Shown here piece after piece: positions 7,317 through 13,479 of a stretch of 43,004 nucleotides of DNA. The DNA lies in IMG/VR virus record IMGVR_UViG_3300020222_000057, positions 1-43,004 of that record; one strand, given 5' to 3'. The DNA is from a virus. The position numbers and the translations under genes were made by a program. The notes under the pieces were generated by a model. It saw nothing but the letters and a program-made list of their open reading frames with translations, was not told the DNA's origin and searched no databases. Within the stretch, counting starts at the first letter, position 1. The number at the start of each line of letters is the position of its first letter.

Positions 7317-7562
7317 ATGTCCACTAACAATTCTGAGTCCATCCTGTCCGCTATTTCCTCCTATAATGTTGAGAACAAGCGTCCTTGCCCTGCCAAGTTC
7401 CTTAAGAACACCTTTGGTGATGTTGGAGAGGCTATCGAGTCGCTTAAGGCTTCTGGTGTGGTGATTGCCCGTCGAGGTCGTAATGGTGGCTTTACGGCTA
7501 CTGGCACCGTTCTTGAACAGCCTAGCGAGCAGGTCACTGATCCTGTTGCGTCTGTTGGCTGA
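7317..7562 (+). CDS. Small winged-helix-like protein, 81 aa
   Basis: Pattern helix (ESILSAISSYN), helix (CPAKFLKNTF), recognition-helix-like GDVGEAIESLKASGVV and a wing ARRGRNGGF. This matches the winged-helix layout of small regulators, but no residue-level family match is claimed. Acid/proline tail (EQPSEQVTDPVASVG). A DNA-binding regulator is possible. Confidence 0.65.
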   Translation: MSTNNSESILSAISSYNVENKRPCPAKFLKNTFGDVGEAIESLKASGVVIARRGRNGGFTATGTVLEQPSEQVTDPVASVG

Positions 7563-7656
7563 ACGTGGTATGCTGTAAGCAGGGAAGGCGAGGTTGCAAT
7601 TATGTGCAATCAAAGTATCCAAATGTGGATTCGCTCCTCGCCTTCCCTGTTGTTTT
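7546..7656 (+). ncRNA. Candidate small hairpin RNA with its own promoter
   Basis: TTGCGT (7546-7551), 17 bp, TATGCT (7569-7574) put the start near 7581, exactly on CAGGGAAGGCGAGG (7580-7593). This pairs perfectly over 14 bp with CCTCGCCTTCCCTG (7636-7649), followed by TTGTTTTC. An inner TTGCA/TGCAA dyad sits at 7594-7609. It could equally be only the terminator of the gene at 7317. Confidence 0.45.
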
Positions 7657-7676
7657 CTAATAAAGGATAATATACA

Positions 7677-7871
7677 ATGTCTCTCATTCGTTGTGCCGTC
7701 TGCCATAAAGCAGGTCTTGAAGATGATTTTGTTTTTGTACCTGTTGACGAGCAACATGAGCGGTTGATGTGTTTTTCGTGCGCTCCAGAAGATGCTATGC
7801 GTCAAACTTGGCCTGTTGACGACGAGGAGGAAACAGACTATAATAACGAGGCAGACGGTGACACAGACTGA
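7677..7871 (+). CDS. Small zinc-ribbon protein, 64 aa
   Basis: CAVC at residues 6-9 and CFSC at about 32-35 form a two-knuckle zinc ribbon. The C-terminal third is strongly acidic (DDEEETDYNNEADGDTD). AAAGGATAATATACA precedes the ATG. Overlaps the next gene by 14 bases. Function unknown. Confidence 0.75.
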   Translation: MSLIRCAVCHKAGLEDDFVFVPVDEQHERLMCFSCAPEDAMRQTWPVDDEEETDYNNEADGDTD

Positions 7872-8145
7872 AAAGAAATATTTTGCTAATGTAGGCAAGT
7901 TGTTCTATAATACCATCCGTAGAAGATTGGTGCTTGTAGAGCGCGTTTACCGTCCAGATTACGGTAATGCATTTAAATATGAGATAGTTTATTTAGACGA
8001 TACAGGCGTTAACGCATCTCTTCTACCAAAGAAAATTACAGCCATTGATTTTGTAAAAGAAATTGGCAAGCGATTTATTGAAGTGGAAAACGAACAGCAA
8101 CTAAAAAAAGTTATTGACGCTAATACAAGTAGTATTTTAAGATAG
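7858..8145 (+). CDS. TEKKY-family protein with GTG start, 95 aa
   Basis: GTG at 7858 gives MTQTEKKYFANVGKLFY, matching the family entry motif; a longer in-frame reading would add an unrelated N-terminus. Then RLVLVERVYR (strand) and a C-terminal helix with VIDANTSSIL. The last codons carry the promoter of the next gene. Function unknown. Confidence 0.7.
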   Translation: MTQTEKKYFANVGKLFYNTIRRRLVLVERVYRPDYGNAFKYEIVYLDDTGVNASLLPKKITAIDFVKEIGKRFIEVENEQQLKKVIDANTSSILR

Positions 8146-8149
8146 GGTC
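8114..8149 (+). promoter_or_regulatory. Leaderless promoter
   Basis: TTGACG (8114-8119), 18 bp, TAAGAT (8138-8143), 6 bases to ATG at 8150. Lies in the end of the preceding gene. Confidence 0.65.
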
Positions 8150-8755
8150 ATGGACAACTTTATCCCCCGTATTGAAAAGCTGATTGATCGCCCAGATCTA
8201 AACGATTTTGAAAAGACTTTTCTTTCTAGCATCAAGAACTATTTTGAAAAGAAGAATCTCTTGACTCCCGGCCAACTTTCAGCATTTGAGAAAATCGAAG
8301 CCAAGTATACCGACGAGGCTTTAGCTTTGCAGAAAGCTTGGTATGACTCTTGGGATGATAAGAAAAATGTTGCTTTCAAGAAGGTAGTGGATTATTATTC
8401 AAATTTTGGATATTACTTTACTAACATCATTGGCAAGGTTCGTGCCAATCCTGAGTATGTCCCTACTGAGCAAGAATACAAGAACATTGTTGAAAATAAA
8501 TATGCACAAAAGTTCTTGCAAAATTGTGATGCACCTGCTAAATTCCAAGTAGGAGATCTCGTACAGATTCGCGGTGGAAATGGTTGGTACACTGGCGAGG
8601 TTTGTATTGTCCTTGAGGACTGTGGTGTGAAATCATGGGCAAAGGGCGGAAGGGAATACATCCTTTCCGCTGTGAGTGATAGCAGGAATGTAAAATATCG
8701 TGAAGCAGATATAAAGATTGCCCGCGAGAAATCGGTTGCTAAAATCCAGAAGTAG
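8150..8755 (+). CDS. Helical protein with C-terminal GDLV-family domain, 201 aa
   Basis: Residues 1-125 are helical and charged (FEKTFLSSIKNYFEKKN and similar). From about residue 133 FQVGDLVQIRGGNGWYTGEV begins a GDLV-family barrel, ending GREYILSAVSD. It is the only member with a long N-terminal domain fused to the barrel, so it may show what the barrel is used for: a binding module on a helical scaffold. No family recognised for the N-terminal part. Confidence 0.75.
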   Translation: MDNFIPRIEKLIDRPDLNDFEKTFLSSIKNYFEKKNLLTPGQLSAFEKIEAKYTDEALALQKAWYDSWDDKKNVAFKKVVDYYSNFGYYFTNIIGKVRANPEYVPTEQEYKNIVENKYAQKFLQNCDAPAKFQVGDLVQIRGGNGWYTGEVCIVLEDCGVKSWAKGGREYILSAVSDSRNVKYREADIKIAREKSVAKIQK

Positions 8756-8764
8756 GTTTATAAT
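8736..8764 (+). promoter_or_regulatory. Promoter embedded in the end of the preceding gene
   Basis: TTGCTA (8736-8741), 17 bp, TATAAT (8759-8764). The leader ends with CACAGGAGAAACAA, a strong ribosome site for the gene at 8796. Confidence 0.75.
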
Positions 8765-8795
8765 CTTCCCACAACCCGTTGCACAGGAGAAACAA

Positions 8796-9101
8796 ATGTC
8801 TTTCATCAAGAATGTTACTGTTGAGGCTATGGCGACTCATCCCGGTTTTGTCAAGGTGCAGATGATTAATGATGATGGTAGTGTTGCGTGTGAAACGATG
8901 ATGAACCTGCAAAACAGCCAGAAGGTTGTCAAGGACTTTGAGAATAGCATTGATGTTGCCACAAAGCTTCACCGGCATCTGCAAAGCATTATTGTCCGTG
9001 ACTCCCTTGCTGGCAAGTTTGGACAGGATATGCAGGAGCGGGCAGAGAAGGGCGGATACGAGTATAACGCTCGTCTTGATAAGGAGCAGGCCAATGGTTG
9101 A
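8796..9101 (+). CDS. Hypothetical protein, 101 aa
   Basis: Strong AGGAG site 8 bases before the ATG fixes the start. N-terminal beta pair (VTVEAMATHPGFVKVQMIND) followed by helices (SQKVVKDFENSIDVATKLHRHL). No family recognised; overlaps the next gene by 8 bases. Confidence 0.75.
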   Translation: MSFIKNVTVEAMATHPGFVKVQMINDDGSVACETMMNLQNSQKVVKDFENSIDVATKLHRHLQSIIVRDSLAGKFGQDMQERAEKGGYEYNARLDKEQANG

Positions 9102-9261
9102 TACTATTGACAATATCTTTAATGATATTCGCAAGGAGAAGCAGTATACTCTTGACATTCAAACTATGGAAAGCTATTTTATTGCTTATGGCTTGGACAA
9201 GAATACGCTTGCTTTCAACCTGATGTTTCCCGCTCTTGTTGACCCCGGCTATGTCCAGTGA
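9094..9261 (+). CDS. Hypothetical protein, 55 aa
   Basis: Starts within the last codons of the preceding gene; GGAGCAGGCCA acts as ribosome site. Two short helices (IDNIFNDIRKEKQYTLD, MESYFIAYGLDKN) and a hydrophobic tail. Function unknown; operon partner of 8796. Confidence 0.65.
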   Translation: MVDTIDNIFNDIRKEKQYTLDIQTMESYFIAYGLDKNTLAFNLMFPALVDPGYVQ

Positions 9262-9442
9262 TAAGCTTGTAGAAGTGGGAGACATGGTTGTTGACGAAGG
9301 CAGGGTTCTTGTAGTTGTCAAGGAGCATGTTATGGCTGGATGTTGTTTGCTTGAGGATACTCTTGACGGCAAGCATTATTACATGGATAGGTATGTAGCC
9401 TATGCGCTCAAGCAAGAACAAAGTTCCTCAAAGCAGGATTGA
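9251..9442 (+). CDS. GDLV-family SH3-like small protein, 63 aa
   Basis: VEVGDMVVDEGRVLVVVKEHV gives the entry motif and second strand; the VEW strand is degenerate. First of five tandem members (9251-10225), each overlapping its neighbour or starting within a few bases. Function unknown. Confidence 0.7.
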   Translation: MSSDKLVEVGDMVVDEGRVLVVVKEHVMAGCCLLEDTLDGKHYYMDRYVAYALKQEQSSSKQD

Positions 9443-9611
9443 AATTGGCGACTTGATCGTATATACTCATCCAACAGGTTATGTGTACGATGTAGGCTTA
9501 GTGGTCAATATAGCTGAATATGGTGACGCATACGATGTAGAGTGGTATAAGAGTGAGCGTGGTCTTGGACGCTATGAAGAAAGTTTCCTATTAGAATATG
9601 TCCAAAAATGA
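9402..9611 (+). CDS. GDLV-family SH3-like small protein, 69 aa
   Basis: IEIGDLIVYTHP at residues 13-24, VGLVVNIAEYG, then the core strand YDVEWYKSERG. Overlaps the previous gene by 41 bases in another frame. A later in-frame start would lose the first strand. Function unknown. Confidence 0.75.
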   Translation: MRSSKNKVPQSRIEIGDLIVYTHPTGYVYDVGLVVNIAEYGDAYDVEWYKSERGLGRYEESFLLEYVQK

Positions 9612-9810
9612 GTATGGTATTCAAGTAGGCGACTTGCTATATGATAGCACCTTAGATAGAATTGGGTGGGTGCATAGCGTGAACGAGCGTATGTGTCACA
9701 ACCATTGGAGTGATGGTAACTATGGTTGGAATAGCTTTATGGTAACTGAATCTTACAAAGATGAAGCGTTCATGTTGGATAGAAAGATCTTGCGGGAAAG
9801 TAGGAAGTAG
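9598..9810 (+). CDS. GDLV-family SH3-like small protein, 70 aa
   Basis: IQVGDLLYDSTLDRIGWVHSV at the start. The usual VEW strand is replaced by a glycine/tryptophan-rich loop (NHWSDGNYGWNSFMV). Overlaps upstream by 14 bases. Its last codons hold the -35 of a promoter whose -10 includes the next start codon. Confidence 0.7.
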   Translation: MSKNEYGIQVGDLLYDSTLDRIGWVHSVNERMCHNHWSDGNYGWNSFMVTESYKDEAFMLDRKILRESRK

Positions 9811-9816
9811 GCTAGA

Positions 9817-10044
9817 ATGAGAGCGAAGATAGAAGCAGGAGATCTAGTTTACCATGAGTTTACTAATTCATATGGTTGGGTAATAGAAGTTGGCCGTCCA
9901 ACAATCGAACCAATCCATGCCGATACACAAGTTGAATGGACGAGCGGACAAAGGACTTGGAACTTCTATTCCTCTGTGTTAGAATGGAAACGGAAAGCAG
10001 ACAAAGAAAAAAAGAATCTTGACAGGGAAAAAGAAGTAGGATAG
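9817..10044 (+). CDS. GDLV-family SH3-like small protein, 75 aa
   Basis: IEAGDLVYHEFTNSYGWVIEV, then TQVEWTSGQRTWNF and a lysine-rich C-terminal helix (WKRKADKEKKNLDREKEVG). The ATG is part of a TAGAATG motif with TTGCGG 17 bp upstream, so a promoter -10 overlaps the start codon. Function unknown. Confidence 0.75.
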   Translation: MRAKIEAGDLVYHEFTNSYGWVIEVGRPTIEPIHADTQVEWTSGQRTWNFYSSVLEWKRKADKEKKNLDREKEVG

Positions 10045-10047
10045 AAT
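10019..10047 (+). promoter_or_regulatory. Promoter whose -10 overlaps a start codon
   Basis: TTGACA (10019-10024), 17 bp, TAGAAT (10042-10047); the ATG of the next gene is 10046-10048. A transcript begun here would start inside that gene, so the promoter more likely serves the tRNA region downstream. Confidence 0.55.
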
Positions 10048-10225
10048 GGGAATCGAGATCGGTGATCTTGTAGTATACAAGTCAGCGGTTGGTTGGGTGA
10101 TAGCGCCACATGAAAAACAAATTTGTTTCTGGTATGTTGAATGGTCACATGGTCATACCTATGCAGAGCATGAGAGCGGAATAAAAGAAAATAAACTAGC
10201 AGCACAGAAGTTGTTGAACAGGTAA
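10046..10225 (+). CDS. GDLV-family SH3-like small protein, 59 aa
   Basis: One of the shortest and cleanest members: IEIGDLVVYKSAVGWVIA, then CFWYVEWSHGHTY and a short C-terminal helix. It shows the minimal family unit: four predicted strands and a helix in under 60 residues. Function unknown. Confidence 0.75.
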   Translation: MGIEIGDLVVYKSAVGWVIAPHEKQICFWYVEWSHGHTYAEHESGIKENKLAAQKLLNR

Positions 10226-10257
10226 AGTAGATGTGGTAAGATAGAGGCAGAGAGAAA

Positions 10258-10346
10258 GCGCGTGGGTGCAAGTGCATAGGAGAGACTTATAATCTCTTTA
10301 GCCCTAGATTGGGGTTCTTGGCTTGGAGCGTTACCAAGCACGCGCA
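10258..10346 (+). tRNA. tRNA-like gene, anticodon UAU, long variable arm, degenerate T loop
   Basis: GCGCGTG (10258) pairs with CACGCGC (10339-10345), followed by A. Anticodon stem AGAGA/TCTCT with loop CTTATAA gives UAU. A variable arm with loop TAGATTG follows. The T arm CTTGG/CCAAG has loop AGCGTTA, lacking TTC, so this copy may be inactive. Paralog of the next tRNA. Confidence 0.5.
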
Positions 10347-10398
10347 TGGAAGTAGATGCTGACAGCAGCAAACCGGTTTTGGTAAGATAAGCGAATAA

Positions 10399-10486
10399 GC
10401 ACTTGAGGGGTGGTTTCCCCACAACCGACTTATAATCGGTCGCACTAGATTGGTGCTTGGCTAGGGTTCAATTCCCTACAGGTGCA
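10399..10486 (+). tRNA. tRNA with UAU anticodon and long (type II) variable arm
   Basis: Acceptor GCACTTG/CAGGTGC, D stem GGGG/CCCC, anticodon stem ACCGA/TCGGT with loop CTTATAA (anticodon UAU, codon AUA), variable arm GCAC-TAGATTG-GTGC, T arm TAGGG-TTCAATT-CCCTA, discriminator A. UAU tRNAs are normally isoleucine type I; the long arm is a Leu/Ser/Tyr feature. The charged amino acid is therefore uncertain. Confidence 0.7.
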
Positions 10487-10488
10487 TT

Positions 10489-10959
10489 ATGAAGAAATGT
10501 AAGAAGTGTGATACAATAAAAGAAGATGATGCTTTCTGTATGAGCAAGGGAAAGCTATACTCTACTTGCAAAAAATGTAAGAACGCTTACAAAAAGAAAT
10601 GGTATGGAGAAGGTGGGCAACAGTGGGAATTAACTTATAAAGTTTTTAGTAGAGTATCTAGAACACAACATTATCTTTTGTCAAAAGCAAAAGAGAGAGC
10701 AAAGAAAAAAAACATTCCGTTTGACATAACAGCAGATGATTTTATAGTTCCTGAGCGTTGTCCGATCTTGGGAACAAAATTGAAATCAGGTGATAGAAAA
10801 GTTTGCAATACTTCACCAACAATTGATAGAATCAGACCAGAGTTAGGATATGTAAAAGGCAATATACAGGTTGTTTCTTATAGAGCGAATACATTAAAAA
10901 GCAACGCAACGATAGAAGAACTTTTAAAAGTGGTTGAACATCTAGTGAAGATGAGGTAG
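10489..10959 (+). CDS. HNH-type phage endonuclease-like protein, 156 aa
   Basis: N-terminal zinc ribbon CKKC...CKKC (residues 4-31), basic middle (KERAKKKN), then CPILG and the conserved block PTIDRIRPELGYVKGNIQ...SYRANTLKSNAT. This block is common in free-standing phage HNH proteins and probably supplies the nuclease fold. It begins 2 bases after a tRNA and ends just before the intron-split tRNA-Leu. Likely a selfish homing nuclease acting at tRNA loci. Confidence 0.65.
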   Translation: MKKCKKCDTIKEDDAFCMSKGKLYSTCKKCKNAYKKKWYGEGGQQWELTYKVFSRVSRTQHYLLSKAKERAKKKNIPFDITADDFIVPERCPILGTKLKSGDRKVCNTSPTIDRIRPELGYVKGNIQVVSYRANTLKSNATIEELLKVVEHLVKMR

Positions 10960-10962
10960 AAT
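10934..10962 (+). promoter_or_regulatory. Promoter of the split tRNA-Leu
   Basis: TTGAAC (10934-10939), 17 bp, TAGAAT (10957-10962), inside the end of the HNH gene. Predicted start about 10969, 13 bases before the tRNA. Confidence 0.7.
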
Positions 10963-10981
10963 AGAGAGGTAGCAGAAAGAA

Positions 10982-11274
10982 GGGTAAGTGCTGGAATCGG
11001 TATACAGAGCAGACTTGATGAAATAATTTGAGCGTCTAGTGAGAAATTGCTAGAATGTAAGGTGTCAAATTCGGTGAAGCCTTAACTGGTAATACCGAGC
11101 CAAGCTAGGAGAAATCCTAGAAGGTGTAGAGACTAGACGGCACCTACCTGACCGTGTAATGACGAAGGTAAAGGTATAGTCCAGACCACAAACGCGCAAG
11201 CGGTAGCGAAAGCTATAGTGGTAAGAAAATCTGCCGGTCGAAAGACCATGTGGGTTCAAGTCCCACCTTACCCA
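10982..11274 (+). tRNA. tRNA-Leu(UAA) interrupted by a group I intron
   Basis: 5' exon 10982-11016 and 3' exon 11226-11274. Joined, they give an 84-nt leucine tRNA: acceptor GGGTAAG/CTTACCC, D arm CTG/CAG, anticodon stem GCAGA/TCTGC with loop CTTAAAA (anticodon UAA), long variable arm GGTC-GAAA-GACC, T arm GTGGG-TTCAAGT-CCCAC, discriminator A, CCA not encoded. The unspliced loop would look like a UGA anticodon, a likely mis-call by software. Confidence 0.92.
11017..11225 (+). other. Group I intron (IC3-like, 209 nt) in the anticodon loop
   Basis: Inserted between U34 and A35. All core helices can be drawn: P1 (exon AGACTT with GAGCGTCT), P2 TCTAG/CTAGA, P3 GGTGTC/GGCACC, P4 TCGGT/ACCGA, P5 GCC/GGT, P6 GCC/GGT with P6a CTAGG/CCTAG, P7 GACTA/TAGTC, P8 TACCT/AGGTA, P9 CCAC/GTGG with two inner hairpins. 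It ends in G (11225) and the 5' exon ends in U, as group I splicing requires. No ORF inside; HNH genes flank the tRNA. Confidence 0.92.
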
Positions 11275-11333
11275 TAGTTTTACAGGCGATTGGTTTTATG
11301 GTATACTAATTATAGTAGTAAGGAGAGTATACC

Positions 11334-11954
11334 ATGTCACTAAAACATATAAGCATAAAGCAGTTGACAGAAGCAGTAAAGCAGAGTTATAGTGCGGCAG
11401 AAGCAGCAAGGAAATTAGGCTTGACTGACACTGGAAACACAGCTACGAGATTGAAAAAGAAGGTGCTTGACAACAATATTGATACGTCACATTGGACAGG
11501 GCAGTTGTGGTCTAAAGGCAAAACAGCTTTAGATGATAGCAGACTCAGAAAAGAAAAGCCAGTAGAAGATATCTTTACAGAGGATAGTAACGCTTCTCCT
11601 CACTATGTAAGAACGCTGATAAAGAAAAAGAATCTTCTTGCCTATGGATGCGTGATATGTAATAATGACGGAACTTGGCTAGGTAAGCCAGTTAATCTTG
11701 AGTTAGATCATATCAACGGGAATAGAAAAGATAATAGGTTAGAAAATCTTAGATGGTTATGTCCTATGTGCCACAGTCAAACAGAAACATTCTGTGGAAA
11801 GAATATTAACAGTGGAGTCAAGAAGGTTCCAGACGAAGAAATATTAAGCCTGATACAAAAAGGTTTGAACAATCGGCAGATACTTATTAAAATAGGGTTA
11901 ACGCCAAAAGCAGGAAATTACAAAAGAGTAAACAAGTTAAGAGGTTTGTTGTAG
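11334..11954 (+). CDS. Free-standing HNH homing endonuclease, 206 aa
   Basis: N-terminal helix-turn-helix (SYSAAEAARKLGLTDTG), central HNH nuclease with C-V-I-C (near 108), LELDHINGNRKDNRLENL (near 122-139) and CPMCH, then a second C-terminal helix-turn-helix (NNRQILIKIGL). Begins 60 bases after the split tRNA-Leu, AAGGAGAGTATACC before ATG. Enzymes of this type cut intron-less or variant alleles; it could mobilise the neighbouring intron or itself. Separate gene, not intron-encoded. Confidence 0.85.
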   Translation: MSLKHISIKQLTEAVKQSYSAAEAARKLGLTDTGNTATRLKKKVLDNNIDTSHWTGQLWSKGKTALDDSRLRKEKPVEDIFTEDSNASPHYVRTLIKKKNLLAYGCVICNNDGTWLGKPVNLELDHINGNRKDNRLENLRWLCPMCHSQTETFCGKNINSGVKKVPDEEILSLIQKGLNNRQILIKIGLTPKAGNYKRVNKLRGLL

Positions 11955-11965
11955 AATAGTTGCAA

Positions 11966-12036
11966 GGGCTTGTAGCTGGAAGGTCAAGCAGGAGACTTTT
12001 AATCTCTCGATCTCGGTTCAATTCCGAGCAGGCCCA
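11966..12036 (+). tRNA. tRNA-Lys(UUU)
   Basis: Acceptor GGGCTTG/CAGGCCC, D stem GCT/AGC, anticodon stem GGAGA/TCTCT with loop CTTTTAA, T arm CTCGG-TTCAATT-CCGAG, discriminator A. Short 4-base variable loop. TAGAAT lies upstream at 11953. CCA not encoded. Confidence 0.88.
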
Positions 12037-12044
12037 TGTAGTAT

Positions 12045-12116
12045 TGACAGATCGCATAATGGCAATGCAACGAGCTGTTAACTCGTCCTATGTAGGTTCG
12101 ACTCCTACTCTGTCAG
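12045..12116 (+). tRNA. tRNA-Asn(GUU)
   Basis: Acceptor TGACAGA/TCTGTCA, D stem GCAT/ATGC, anticodon stem ACGAG/CTCGT with loop CTGTTAA, T arm GTAGG-TTCGACT-CCTAC, discriminator G. Its D arm is identical to that of the tRNA-like element at 13405. CCA not encoded. Confidence 0.9.
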
Positions 12117-12131
12117 CTAGAAGTGAAATAT

Positions 12132-12290
12132 ATGAAGAAATACATTGTCGAGCCGGGAACAATGTTGTATGATGCGTATACCGGAAAGATTGGTTGGGTT
12201 GTTGGCAAACGTAAATGTTATGCAGATAATGATGCGCCAATGTCACCAATGTTTAGAGATTGGGATGTAGAATCATCAGTATTATCTTGA
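12132..12290 (+). CDS. GDLV-family-like small protein, 52 aa
   Basis: VEPGTMLYDAYTGKIGWVVGK keeps the family layout (G-x-[LM]-[VL], then GW-V-V). The rest is shortened and acidic, and the family VEW strand reads as DVESS. Short, perhaps decaying copy opening the second GDLV cluster after the tRNAs. Confidence 0.55.
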   Translation: MKKYIVEPGTMLYDAYTGKIGWVVGKRKCYADNDAPMSPMFRDWDVESSVLS

Positions 12291-12315
12291 CTTACAAAAC
12301 GACAAGTAATAAGAT

Positions 12316-12522
12316 ATGACATATGATATCGGCACGATGGTTCTCTCCCACCCATATTACGTTGGCAATCACCCTACAGTTCCCGGTTGGATTATTACTT
12401 GCTTTACTGATTTCTATATTGTAGAATGGGCAGATCCAAGCTTGCCTACGAGTCTTGTGATTCCTAAAGATATGGCACATATCCATCAGCTTTGGCTTGA
12501 CCTACAAAATGCCAATAGTTAA
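12316..12522 (+). CDS. GDLV-family SH3-like small protein, 68 aa
   Basis: YDIGTMVLSHPYYVGNHPT, PGWIITCFTDFYIVEWADPSL. The VEWAD strand is canonical; GTMV replaces GDLV. The end overlaps the next gene by 14 bases. Function unknown. Confidence 0.75.
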   Translation: MTYDIGTMVLSHPYYVGNHPTVPGWIITCFTDFYIVEWADPSLPTSLVIPKDMAHIHQLWLDLQNANS

Positions 12523-12706
12523 ATCTCCAGAGATCGGTGAATTGATTGCCTCAACAGAGGGTGTCCTTGGTTATGTTATTGATTGCAACGAAGGAACTTT
12601 TCATGTAGAATGGGCAGAGAACAACAAGACCTATTGGTATTACAATAGCATGGTCTTGCTTTTTAGAGAGAACCTGCTACACTATTATGCAAAACTGTAT
12701 AGGTGA
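12509..12706 (+). CDS. GDLV-family SH3-like small protein, 65 aa
   Basis: ATG at 12509 preferred to an in-frame TTG at 12497. IGELIASTEGVLGYVIDCNEG, then FHVEWAENNKTYWYY. Overlaps both neighbours (14 and 20 bases). Function unknown. Confidence 0.75.
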   Translation: MPIVKSPEIGELIASTEGVLGYVIDCNEGTFHVEWAENNKTYWYYNSMVLLFRENLLHYYAKLYR

Positions 12707-12899
12707 TTTATATATTGTCACCAAGCCGATAAAAAGTAAATGGACACCAGAACTTGACCTATTGCCAGATGATGTGCTAGTATTTGTTAAGAAAACAAAG
12801 TGGGACAACGAATATCTTTTCTTTTATGTTCCACGCTTGAATCAGGAATGTCCATATCATAAGATGTATATTGACGACTGTATGAAAAAGGTTGGCTGA
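12687..12899 (+). CDS. Divergent GDLV-family small protein, 70 aa
   Basis: IGDLYIVTKPIKSKW near the start fits the entry strand, but the middle (LLPDDVLVFVKKTKWDNE) departs from the family. Cysteines at residues 4, 54 and 64 could bind metal. Overlaps its neighbours by 20 and 1 bases. Function unknown. Confidence 0.65.
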   Translation: MQNCIGDLYIVTKPIKSKWTPELDLLPDDVLVFVKKTKWDNEYLFFYVPRLNQECPYHKMYIDDCMKKVG

Positions 12900-13126
12900 T
12901 GCAAACCTGCCCTGTGAGATACTGCAAGATGCCTATCGAGATTGGTGATCTAGTCTATGATGGGGATTATGATTGTCTTGGCATGGTTGTTGAATATGTG
13001 CCCAATCACGGCTACCATTGGATTGTCGAGTGGAAGAATGGAAAAAGAAATTGGGTTGATGATGGGACTGTGCTACAATGGAAGCGCGACCTTGAGAGAT
13101 ACAAGGTGGTAATGAATGTTCGATGA
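12899..13126 (+). CDS. GDLV-family SH3-like small protein, 75 aa
   Basis: IEIGDLVYDGDYDCLGMVVEY then WIVEWKNGKRNWVDDGTVL, one of the best examples of the full family pattern. Start taken at the ATG overlapping the upstream TGA; an internal ATG at 12929 would give MPIEIGDLV, the form most paralogs have, and is also possible. Confidence 0.75.
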   Translation: MQTCPVRYCKMPIEIGDLVYDGDYDCLGMVVEYVPNHGYHWIVEWKNGKRNWVDDGTVLQWKRDLERYKVVMNVR

Positions 13127-13307
13127 ATGGGAACTGTACGAACAAACAGATAAGATTTATGGTACAGCTTCACAAAAAGGTGATATAGTGTTGTTCATGT
13201 ATCGGATAAATGAATTCAATACATGGCGCGTTTACAATCCAATCAGGGATGTGCAGTTTATTGTTGGCGGTATGCAACACGATTCTAAGAGTTTCAAAAA
13301 GTTATAA
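13116..13307 (+). CDS. Divergent GDLV-family small protein, 63 aa
   Basis: KGDIVLFMYRINEFNTWRV carries a GDIV entry strand about 20 residues in; the VEW strand is missing (VQFIVGGMQ instead). Overlaps the previous gene by 11 bases. TAGAAT follows its stop, leading to tRNA-Glu. Confidence 0.6.
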   Translation: MFDEWELYEQTDKIYGTASQKGDIVLFMYRINEFNTWRVYNPIRDVQFIVGGMQHDSKSFKKL

Positions 13308-13329
13308 GTTGTGGTAGAATAGATTTATC

Positions 13330-13401
13330 GGCCCTATCGTCTAGCGGTTAGGACTCGGCCCTTTCAAGGCCGCTACACCAGTTCGAATCTGGTTAGGGTC
13401 A
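13330..13401 (+). tRNA. tRNA-Glu(UUC)
   Basis: Acceptor GGCCCTA/TAGGGTC, anticodon stem CGGCC/GGCCG with loop CTTTCAA, T arm ACCAG-TTCGAAT-CTGGT, discriminator A. Preceded by TAGAAT at 13316. CCA not encoded. Confidence 0.92.
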
Positions 13402-13404
13402 TAC

Positions 13405-13474
13405 GCAGGAGTAGCATAATGGCAATGCAATGGGGCACCGTTTTATGTTGGTTCAAGTCCAACCTCCTGCACCA
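13405..13474 (+). pseudogene. tRNA-like element with defective anticodon arm
   Basis: Acceptor GCAGGAG/CTCCTGC with encoded CCA, D arm identical to tRNA-Asn (12045) and a good T arm GTTGG-TTCAAGT-CCAAC. The 17 bases where the anticodon arm should be (ATGGGGCACCGTTTTAT) pair only through G-U wobbles, give no U33 and leave no variable loop. It is either a broken tRNA or a tRNA mimic. Confidence 0.55.
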
Positions 13475-13479
13475 GTAAT

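Noticed and set aside
10285-10295. CTTATAATC in tRNA sequences as -10 elements
   Set aside because: These are the anticodon loops of the UAU tRNAs at 10258 and 10399.
10982-11274. tRNA-Ser(UGA) reading of the split tRNA
   Set aside because: The UGA loop arises only by ignoring the intron boundary; D arm and spliced loop fit Leu(UAA).
12044-12049. TTGACA at the start of tRNA-Asn as a -35
   Set aside because: It is the acceptor stem of the tRNA and no -10 follows at the right distance.
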